28,719 nucleotides of DNA from JAVVHH01 sp964235765 (GTDB lineage Bacteria; Pseudomonadota; Alphaproteobacteria; Acetobacterales; Acetobacteraceae). The DNA is taken from positions 1-28,719 of the forward strand of contig CAXSDH010000050.1 in NCBI GenBank assembly GCA_964235765.1, given 5' to 3'. The notes beneath the pieces were generated by a model. It did not search any database. It was not told the DNA's origin and was given only the letters and a program-made list of their open reading frames with translations. Position 1 is the first letter of the stretch, and each line of letters starts with the position of its first letter. Shown here one piece after another: positions 23,399-28,719 of the stretch. Both the position numbers and the translations under genes were made by a program.

Positions 23399-24201
23399 GC
23401 GCTGCGGTCATCGGGCCGGTGCGGGGTGTCTCGCTGCGCCGGGTTTGGGAGGGGGCGGCGGGTTTTTCTGCCATCGGCGCCTTGCTCGTGGCTTGGGGCG
23501 TCGCCGGGCACTTCGCCTTGGTGGACCCGTTCCTGCTGCCGCCGCTGGACGCGGTGGCGGGGCGGCTGGTGGAGGACGTGCAGAGCGGGGAGTTCGCCTT
23601 GAATGCCGGGCTGAGCTTCTACCGCACGGTGGCCGGGTTCGGGGCGGCGTGCCTGCTGGGGATCCCGCTCGGCATCCTGGTGGCGCGGGGGCGGTTGTTG
23701 CGGTGGTTCTGCGAGCCGCTGATTTCCATAGGGTTTCCCATGCCGAAAATCGCGTTCCTGCCGGTGTTCATCCTATGGTTCGGCGTGTACGACGTTTCAA
23801 AGATCGTGATGGTGGCGTTCGCCTCCATTTTCACCATCGTGGCTGCGGCGGATTCGGGAATGCGCGGGGTGGACAAGTTCCTGATCTGGTCGGCGCGCAG
23901 CATGGGGACCGGCGGACTCGGGCTGTTCTGGGAGGTGCTGCTGCCGGCGGCGCTGCCGCAGATCTTCACCGGGTTGCAGATTGCGCTGCCGACGGCGCTG
24001 ATCACCACGGTGGCGTCGGAGATGCTGATGGGAGGCGCCGGGCTGGGGGGCGCGATGCTGCAGGCGGGGCGGTTCGCCGATTCCGTGGGCGTGTATGCCG
24101 GGATCGTGGAGACGGCGGCGGTGGGCATGTTGGTGGTGGGCGGGATGGCGCTGTTGCGGCAGCGGCTGCTGCACTGGCACCCCGAGTTCGCGCGCCGTTG
24201 A
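23395..24201 (+). CDS. NitT/TauT-family ABC permease, subunit 2
   Basis: About 268 residues, six helices after a 30-residue cytoplasmic leader. PMPKIAFLPVFILWFGVYD and the coupling loop WSARSMGTGGLGLFWEVLLP parallel those of the first permease, but the two are clearly diverged. GTG at 23395 overlaps the preceding TGA (GTGA); a GTG at 23386 is also in frame. It ends coupled (TGATG) to the following unknown gene. Confidence 0.9.
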   Translation: MSAAVIGPVRGVSLRRVWEGAAGFSAIGALLVAWGVAGHFALVDPFLLPPLDAVAGRLVEDVQSGEFALNAGLSFYRTVAGFGAACLLGIPLGILVARGRLLRWFCEPLISIGFPMPKIAFLPVFILWFGVYDVSKIVMVAFASIFTIVAAADSGMRGVDKFLIWSARSMGTGGLGLFWEVLLPAALPQIFTGLQIALPTALITTVASEMLMGGAGLGGAMLQAGRFADSVGVYAGIVETAAVGMLVVGGMALLRQRLLHWHPEFARR

Positions 24202-24791
24202 TGCGGGTTCTGTATGGGCTCGACCGCATTCCGCGCAGCCTCTCGCCAGATGACCCGCGGCTGCCCGGGGTGACGCTCGGCCCGGCGCCGCTGCGGCTCA
24301 ACAGCTATCCGGTGCCGGGGGCGATCCTGGCCGGCGCGGGGAACGGCCACCTGGCGCGCCGGGCGGCGGCGACGGCTTGGTTGCAGGGGCAATGCGGCGA
24401 CTATGCGGCGGGGCCGCGGCGGTTCATCGCGGAGTACATGGATTTCGTGGCGGACGAACTGGGCCGGCGCCATGCCGCGCTGGCCGCAGCGTTGGGCCGG
24501 TATGACGGAGTTTATGCCGTCGAGGACTGGACGTGGTCGGCGTTGCGGCCGTTGCCGCGGGCGTGGGTCGCTTCGGACGGGGAGATGGTGCGGATGGACG
24601 TGGCGTTCTGGGACGGGCGGACGCTGACGGCGGTTTTGCTAGGCGAGGCCCCTGCCCCGGCTGGGCTTGCGGTGATACGGCCAGGGACCCGGACGCTCAC
24701 GGACGTGCTGCCCGCGGCGTTCCGGGATTTCTGGCGTGGGGAGACCTTGCCGCGCAGCCCGTTCCGGCGGCCGGAACTCCTGCTAGGCTAG
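24201..24791 (+). CDS. Unrecognised 196-residue protein coupled to the NitT/TauT importer
   Basis: I do not recognise a family. The protein has no signal peptide or membrane segment. It is rich in Ala, Arg and Leu. Landmarks are LYGLDRIPRSLSPDDPRLPG at the start, a central helix AEYMDFVADELGRRHAALAAAL, YAVEDWTWSALRPLPRAWV, then VRMDVAFWDGRTLTAVLLG, which looks like two strands joined by a turn, and FRDFWRGETLPRSPFRRPE at the end. Its ATG overlaps the permease TGA, which ties it to the importer: a cytosolic regulator, an adaptor or an enzyme acting on the imported compound are all possible. Codon use and base composition match its neighbours. It is convergent with the YagU-like gene 17 bases away. 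Confidence 0.8.
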   Translation: MRVLYGLDRIPRSLSPDDPRLPGVTLGPAPLRLNSYPVPGAILAGAGNGHLARRAAATAWLQGQCGDYAAGPRRFIAEYMDFVADELGRRHAALAAALGRYDGVYAVEDWTWSALRPLPRAWVASDGEMVRMDVAFWDGRTLTAVLLGEAPAPAGLAVIRPGTRTLTDVLPAAFRDFWRGETLPRSPFRRPELLLG

Positions 24792-24808
24792 GCGACCCGC
24801 TCCCGCAG

Positions 24809-25717
24809 TTAGCCGAATAGCCACTTCACCGCGCGAGAGATACCGGACGCCGGGGCCTCAGGCATGTACGAGCGTGCGTCGTTTGCGAAGCGCCTGGCTC
24901 GGTGGCGGCCCGCCTTGGCCAGCTCGGCCGGGTCCACGTCGGGCAGTTGCGAACGCACCGTGTCCGCGGCCTGTCCCGCGTAGCGGCGCCCGCGGCGGAC
25001 GACGTCGGCCGCGTCCACCTCCGGGAGGCGAGCGCGCGCCTGCTCCGCAAGCTGGCCCGCATAGCTGATGCCCTGACCCAGGTATTCGCGGCCCTGGTCC
25101 AGGTTGTGGCGCCCTTGCTCATACAGATAGTCGCGGCCCTGGCGAAGATAGTCCCGGCCGCGGTCCAAGCGCTCCGACAAGGGGGGGCCGTGCTCGACGA
25201 CGACCTCGTCGCGCCACGGGGAGATCAGACGGGTGCCTAGATCGGTCACGATGCCGAACAGGGTATGAGCGGCTGCGCCGCGGGCGTGATCGCGGATCGG
25301 GTAGTCCAACGGATTGCCCGCGGTGCCCATGACGGTGTTGCCGATCTCATCCTGCAGGACGAACATCGCGATGCCGAACAGCGCGCCCCGTCCGGTGCTG
25401 ACGCCCGGCGCCATGCCGCGCAGAAGGCCATACAACGCGCCCATGCCGGCGGCGATGCCATAATGGACGGTGTGCCCGGCCGGGTTGTTTTTCGGATCGC
25501 CGATATCGACCCCGACCGCATCCGCTGCGCGCTTGGCCAGCACGTGCGCGGGGTCCATGCCGCCGGGCCTGGCAGCCTCAGTCTTACGGACGCCTTCCGG
25601 CCCGCCCGCGCGATAGATCGCCTGGTCGAGCTGGTCGGCAACCCAGATGGCCGCGACGCCGGCGACTGCGCCCGCAAGGATATCGCGGCCCACGCCGCCC
25701 GAAGTGTATCGTCCCAT
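24809..25717 (-). CDS. YagU/DUF1440-like membrane protein with repetitive C-terminal tail
   Basis: 302 residues. Residues 10-27 form one hydrophobic segment, and 82-165 hold further ones with HTVHYGIAAGMGALYGLLRG and GALFGIAMFVLQDEIGNTVM, resembling the YagU/DUF1440 inner-membrane family associated with acid stress. From about 183 the protein becomes hydrophilic and repetitive: five units like RGRDYLR, QGRDYLYE, QGRHNLD, QGREYLG and QGISYAG, then two longer units RLPEVDAADVVRRGRRYAGQ and QLPDVDPAELAKAGRHRARR. This looks like a long amphipathic helix. GGGAG six bases before the ATG at 25717 sets the start. The family call is moderate; the tail is unusual. Confidence 0.75.
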   Translation of the reverse strand: MGRYTSGGVGRDILAGAVAGVAAIWVADQLDQAIYRAGGPEGVRKTEAARPGGMDPAHVLAKRAADAVGVDIGDPKNNPAGHTVHYGIAAGMGALYGLLRGMAPGVSTGRGALFGIAMFVLQDEIGNTVMGTAGNPLDYPIRDHARGAAAHTLFGIVTDLGTRLISPWRDEVVVEHGPPLSERLDRGRDYLRQGRDYLYEQGRHNLDQGREYLGQGISYAGQLAEQARARLPEVDAADVVRRGRRYAGQAADTVRSQLPDVDPAELAKAGRHRARRFANDARSYMPEAPASGISRAVKWLFG

Positions 25718-25745
25718 GGTCTGCTCCCGTTGTTCGTCGTGGAAG

Positions 25746-25771
25746 GAACCAGGCGGGGTCCCGAGGGTTCC
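25746..25771 (-). promoter_or_regulatory. Possible EcfG-type (general stress) promoter of the YagU-like gene
   Basis: On the minus strand GGAAC (25771-25767), 16 bases, then GGTT resembles the alphaproteobacterial EcfG consensus GGAAC-N16/17-CGTT with one mismatch. The same bases also form a GGAACC/GGTTCC dyad, so it could be an operator instead. It lies about 30-55 bases before the ATG. Weak evidence. Confidence 0.25.
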
Positions 25772-25932
25772 CGCGACCGCAACAGCGGCGGGGGCGCTGT
25801 TGCTTGGACGCGGGGCTGCCGCCAAGGCCTGGGTTGCGGCTTCGCCTCTTTTTTGACATCCGTCTATTTTTTTCCGTCGTCACGTCTCAAAAATTAGGTT
25901 ATATCTGCATTCCACCACTTGGAGTTGCAGAG

Positions 25933-26631
25933 ATGCCTATCCCTATCAGACGTCCAACCGCCCTCGTGCTACTCGCCCTCGGGCTGTTCGGCTTCGCCAA
26001 ACCAAGCACGGCCAGTCCATTCGTGGACGTAACCGCGCCCAACCTGTTCGCGAACGGGTCGGCCGACGTGACCATCTCCTACACACCCACCGGGCTGAGC
26101 GAACGCGTTGCCGCCGGGCAGTTCAATCTTGTGGCCACGAACACGGCGGCCGGATTCAACGCACTCATCCAGGCGTTCTGCACCGACATCTTCGACTGGC
26201 TGAAAATCCCCGCGACGTATCGCGTGGGCTTGCTGTCGGACTCGCTCGGGAACGCGACGAAGCTGGCGCAGATCGATGCCCTGCTGGCCCGGGGCAACCC
26301 GCTGGTCCATGATGGCGCCACCTCCGCTGGGCTACAGCTCGCGATCTGGGAGGTGCTCTACGAGAGCGGCACGACGGGCTACAACCTATCGACCGGCCTG
26401 TTCCAGGCGCACGACACCACCAGCGCCGCGCTGGCGTCGGCAGCGGCGGATTTGAGCGCCGTTGAAACCGGCACGTGGCGGGCGGGGCCGCAGGAGTATG
26501 TGGCCCAGCTGCAACTCCAGGGCTCGCAAAGCCTGTCCTACGCAGCGGTGCCGGAGCCGGCGAGCCTGGCGCTTGTCGGGGCAGGCCTGGCGTCGCTCTG
26601 CGTGGCGCGGCGTCGGCGGATGCGGCGCTAG
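25933..26631 (+). CDS. PEP-CTERM sorting-domain protein with thioester-like Cys/Gln motifs
   Basis: A 232-residue secreted protein. Residues 1-27 are a signal peptide ending KPSTAS. The C-terminus is a PEP-CTERM signal: VPEP at 206-209, a hydrophobic helix, then RRRRMRR. This signal directs processing by exosortase and display at the cell surface or in the exopolysaccharide matrix. The body has AFCTDIFDW with Cys83 and AGLQLAIWEVLY with Gln135 and Trp139, a pattern seen in many PEP-CTERM proteins and resembling thioester domains. GGAG eight bases upstream supports the ATG at 25933. The roughly 80 bases before it are strikingly AT-rich for this window. No exosortase is nearby; it must be encoded elsewhere. 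Confidence 0.9.
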   Translation: MPIPIRRPTALVLLALGLFGFAKPSTASPFVDVTAPNLFANGSADVTISYTPTGLSERVAAGQFNLVATNTAAGFNALIQAFCTDIFDWLKIPATYRVGLLSDSLGNATKLAQIDALLARGNPLVHDGATSAGLQLAIWEVLYESGTTGYNLSTGLFQAHDTTSAALASAAADLSAVETGTWRAGPQEYVAQLQLQGSQSLSYAAVPEPASLALVGAGLASLCVARRRRMRR

Positions 26632-26683
26632 TTGCACCGGCATCCCTACCCGGTCCGTTCGATCGGGTGATGCTCGAAAATGG

Positions 26684-27154
26684 TCAGCGTGCCTTGACGG
26701 GGCGGTCGGCGTGGCTGGTTTGCGGCACGCCCCGGTTCAACGACATGTGGGAGTGGGTGCAAAGCCACCCCTCCCCGCCTCGGTTGAAAATCATCGTGGC
26801 CCGGCCGGGGCGCTCGAACCGGGTTCCGTCAATCGCGTAGCCCGTGCTGGTCCAGGGCGCGACCACGCAGGCCATCGTTCCATCCGCCGAGGCGAGCACA
26901 TGCGTGCCCTCCAGGTCGAAGCGGAAGTCCGAGGTCCGGGGCCAGACATTGTCCCATTGCGTGGCGATCCAGGCTTCCAGGCCTGGGATGACGTCGCGAT
27001 GGGTGCCGAAGGCAAGCACGTCCGGATGGAATAGCGGGCGGGCGGAGGCGTAGTCCACCTCCCGCACGTAGCCGGCGAAGGTTTCCAGCCATTGCAGGAA
27101 GGCCACGCGCGTCGCGGCATCGGCCTCGGGGCTGGGGGTCTCGGGGCTGGGCAT
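26684..27154 (-). CDS. NTF2-like/SnoaL-type protein
   Basis: A 156-residue protein with the small cone-shaped NTF2-like fold suggested by FLQWLETFAGYVREVDYASA, LFHPDVLAFGTHRDVIPGLE, WIATQWDNVWPRTSDFRF and a C-terminal HSHMSLNRG. Proteins of this class (SnoaL/ketosteroid isomerase/DUF4440) are small enzymes or ligand binders of very varied function. The ATG at 27154 gives the best fit though its ribosome binding site is weak; a GTG at 27187 would add 11 residues. It follows dinB on the same strand after 34 bases and is convergent with the PEP-CTERM gene. Confidence 0.8.
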   Translation of the reverse strand: MPSPETPSPEADAATRVAFLQWLETFAGYVREVDYASARPLFHPDVLAFGTHRDVIPGLEAWIATQWDNVWPRTSDFRFDLEGTHVLASADGTMACVVAPWTSTGYAIDGTRFERPGRATMIFNRGGEGWLCTHSHMSLNRGVPQTSHADRPVKAR

Positions 27155-27188
27155 GCCAGGCGGACAGTGCGAACGCCGGCCCGCCACG

Positions 27189-28433
27189 TCAAGGCAGGCC
27201 CCGCCCCCGGCCGATCACGGCTTCGCCGAAACGCCCGCGCAAGGCATCGACGGCCCGCTGCGTGGCGAGGCGCCGGGCGGCATCGGGGTCGGCGAGGTCT
27301 CCGCGATCGGCCAGGCCACCCTCGAGCAGCGGATGGGCGCCGATGCCGATCAGGCGGAAGGCGGCGCCGTCCGCCTCGCGCGCGAGCAGGCCTCGGCCGG
27401 CCTGGAACAGCAGGTCGGGCAGTTGGGTGGGGGCGGGCAGGCGCTGGTTGCGGGTACGGCTGGCGAAGCGGGCGGTTTTCAGCTTCAGCACGACGCCGCC
27501 CGCGGCAAGGCCCTTCTCCTGCAGACGCCGCGCCAGCTTCTCGGCCATGCGCCAGAGATGCCGCTCGAGCACGGCGGGGTCGGCGAGGTCGGTGTCGAAG
27601 GTAGTCTCGGCGCTGATCGACTTCGCGGCGCTGCCGGTGTGCACCAGGCGGGCGTCCTCCCCGCGGGAGCGGCGGACCAGCGCGGGCCCGTCCTCGCCCA
27701 GCCGCGCCCGGGCCGCGCGGTCGTCGAGCGACTGCAGGTGGGCGAGCCGGGTGATGCCGAGGGCGTGCAGCCTGCGCTCCAGCACCGGGCCGACGCCGGG
27801 CAGCAGCGCCACGGGCTCCTCCGCGAGCACCGACGCGGCGTCGTGCCCGAGCACGGCGAAGCCGCGTGGCTTGTCCCGCCCGGCCGCGATTTTGGCCAGC
27901 AGACGGTTGGCGGCCAGGCCGATCGAAACCGTGACGCCCACCTCCGCCTCGACCCGGCGCGCGAACCGCGCCAGCACCGCGGCCGGCGCCGCCCCGTGCA
28001 GGGCCTCGGTGCCGGAGAGGTCCAGCGCCGCCTCGTCGATCGAGAGCGGCTGGACCAAGGGCGTGAGGTCGGCCATCAGGGTGCGGATATGCCGGGCGGC
28101 GGCGGTGTATTTGCCGAAATCGGGCCGGACCACGACGGCATCGGGGCAGAGCTTGAGCGCGGTGAACATCGGCATGGCGCTGCGCACGCCATAGATGCGG
28201 GCGATGTAGCAAGCGGTGGTGACCACGCCGCGGACGCCGCCGCCCACCACCACCGGCAATCCGGCCAGTTCCGGCCGGTCGCGCTTTTCCACGCTGGCGT
28301 AGAAGGCGTCGCAGTCCACGTGCGCGATGGGCAGGCGGAACAGGTCGGGGTGGCCGACCACGCGATGGGAGCCGCAAGCGGCGCAACGGTTGGTTTCCGC
28401 CTCGCCGAAGCAGTCGCGGCACAGGCTAGGCAT
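27189..28433 (-). CDS. dinB: DNA polymerase IV (Y-family) with N-terminal four-cysteine motif
   Basis: A 414-residue translesion polymerase. Before the polymerase core is a CxxC-x8-CxxC cluster (Cys5, Cys8, Cys17, Cys20), probably a small zinc ribbon, seen in some alphaproteobacterial DinB proteins. The core has AHVDCDAFYASVEKRD with catalytic Asp40 and Asp42, YGVRSAMP, and QPLSIDEAALDLS with Asp133 and Glu134. The helix-hairpin-helix LLPGVGPVLERRL and the little-finger domain follow. No clear QLxLF beta-clamp peptide is seen at the C-terminus. The ATG at 28433 lies eight bases inside the end of the kinase gene. The NTF2-like gene follows. No LexA box was recognised upstream. Confidence 0.93.
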   Translation of the reverse strand: MPSLCRDCFGEAETNRCAACGSHRVVGHPDLFRLPIAHVDCDAFYASVEKRDRPELAGLPVVVGGGVRGVVTTACYIARIYGVRSAMPMFTALKLCPDAVVVRPDFGKYTAAARHIRTLMADLTPLVQPLSIDEAALDLSGTEALHGAAPAAVLARFARRVEAEVGVTVSIGLAANRLLAKIAAGRDKPRGFAVLGHDAASVLAEEPVALLPGVGPVLERRLHALGITRLAHLQSLDDRAARARLGEDGPALVRRSRGEDARLVHTGSAAKSISAETTFDTDLADPAVLERHLWRMAEKLARRLQEKGLAAGGVVLKLKTARFASRTRNQRLPAPTQLPDLLFQAGRGLLAREADGAAFRLIGIGAHPLLEGGLADRGDLADPDAARRLATQRAVDALRGRFGEAVIGRGRGLP

Positions 28434-28719
28434 CGGCCGGCCACAGCCACGCGGCGCCGCGCACCCCGCTGCTGTCGCCGTGGCGGTTGCGCAGCACCGG
28501 GGTGTCGCTGATGTCGCTGAACACGTAGCCGCGCAGCAGGGCGGGCACGCGCTCGTAGAGGTGGTCCATGTTGGAGAGTCCGCCGCCGAGCACGATGACA
28601 TCCGGGTCCAGCACGTTGACGACGACGGCCAGGCCGCGCGCCAGGCGGTCCGCATGCCGCTCCAGGGCGGCGGCGGCGCGGGCCTCGCCTGCTGCGGCGC
28701 GTGCCGGCAGGCCGGCGGC
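28426..28719 (-). CDS. ROK-family sugar kinase (Mak/fructokinase-like), C-terminal part
   Basis: The last 97 residues of a ROK kinase whose N-terminal part lies beyond the right edge. LDPDVIVLGGGLSNMDHLY and the closing HGDSSGVRGAAWLWP match the end of E. coli Mak (manno(fructo)kinase) very closely, so phosphorylation of fructose or a related hexose by ATP is the likely role. The stop overlaps the dinB start by eight bases, an odd functional pairing. Partial because of the window end. Confidence 0.88.
   Translation of the reverse strand, partial: AAGLPARAAAGEARAAAALERHADRLARGLAVVVNVLDPDVIVLGGGLSNMDHLYERVPALLRGYVFSDISDTPVLRNRHGDSSGVRGAAWLWPADA

Noticed and set aside
25804..25819. Sigma54-type site (TGG at 25805-25807, TGC at 25817-25819) upstream of the PEP-CTERM gene.
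   Set aside because: The GG/GC core has the right spacing, and some PEP-CTERM genes use sigma54, but the inner bases of the -24 element do not match and such hits are common in GC-rich DNA. It is also over 100 bases from the start codon.
25853..25904. Sigma70 promoter in the AT-rich stretch before the PEP-CTERM gene (TTGACA at 25853, TTATAT at 25899).
   Set aside because: The two elements are about 40 bases apart and no -10 lies at 16-18 bases from the TTGACA. The region is probably the promoter area, but no pair can be defended.
26632..26683. Terminator hairpin between the convergent PEP-CTERM and NTF2-like genes (ACCGG/CCGGT at 26636-26654).
   Set aside because: The stem is only 5 bp with a 9-base loop and no T-tract on either strand.

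Overview
The window is a very GC-rich, gene-dense chromosomal segment of an alphaproteobacterium, probably a member of the Acetobacteraceae or a close relative within the Rhodospirillales. The reasons are a C4-pathway 5-aminolevulinate synthase, a membrane-anchored CycM-type cytochrome c, a DinB polymerase with an N-terminal four-cysteine motif, frequent GTG/TTG starts, stop/start overlaps between most genes, and a lone PEP-CTERM protein. There are about 28 protein genes, no RNA genes, no insertion sequence and no CRISPR. No gene-free stretch exceeds about 215 bases. Bases 18182-18281 are an assembly gap of exactly 100 N.

Layout. (1) 1-2.9 kb: the 5' end of rpsB, a class II aldolase, hemA and a convergent membrane cytochrome c whose stop codon overlaps that of hemA. 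(2) 3.0-10.8 kb, minus strand: eight packed genes that look like one operon. In transcription order they are a glutathione S-transferase, a glyoxalase-like VOC protein, a GT4 glycosyltransferase, an O-antigen-ligase-like membrane protein, a COG0523/CobW metallochaperone GTPase, a WD40 protein, an aldo/keto reductase and an MFS carrier. (3) 10.9-14.9 kb: a luciferase-like flavin monooxygenase coupled to a carboxymuconolactone-decarboxylase-like protein, facing a molybdenum hydroxylase large subunit that has no partner subunits nearby. (4) 15.1-24.8 kb, plus strand: an eleven-gene run. It holds a complete branched-chain-amino-acid-type (HAAT) ABC importer, an ACMSD-type amidohydrolase, a NitT/TauT-type ABC importer with two different permeases, and an unrecognised 196-residue protein. 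(5) 24.8-28.7 kb: a YagU/DUF1440-like membrane protein with a repetitive tail, a PEP-CTERM surface protein, an NTF2-like protein, DNA polymerase IV and the end of a ROK-family sugar kinase.

Blocks 3 and 4 together look like an uptake and degradation locus for one or a few small organic (possibly aromatic or N-heterocyclic) compounds: two importers, a molybdenum hydroxylase, a flavin monooxygenase, a CMD-family protein and a decarboxylase/hydrolase-type amidohydrolase. The substrate cannot be read from the sequence.

The observations most worth a second look are: the 27-base in-frame tandem repeat at the start of livG, which is exactly where the assembly broke; the Cys/Gln pattern in the PEP-CTERM protein, which resembles the internal thioester domains of Gram-positive adhesins; the orphan molybdenum hydroxylase subunit; the unknown protein coupled to the heterodimeric NitT/TauT importer; the strong inverted repeat just upstream of hemA; and the tandem duplication over the likely cytochrome promoter.
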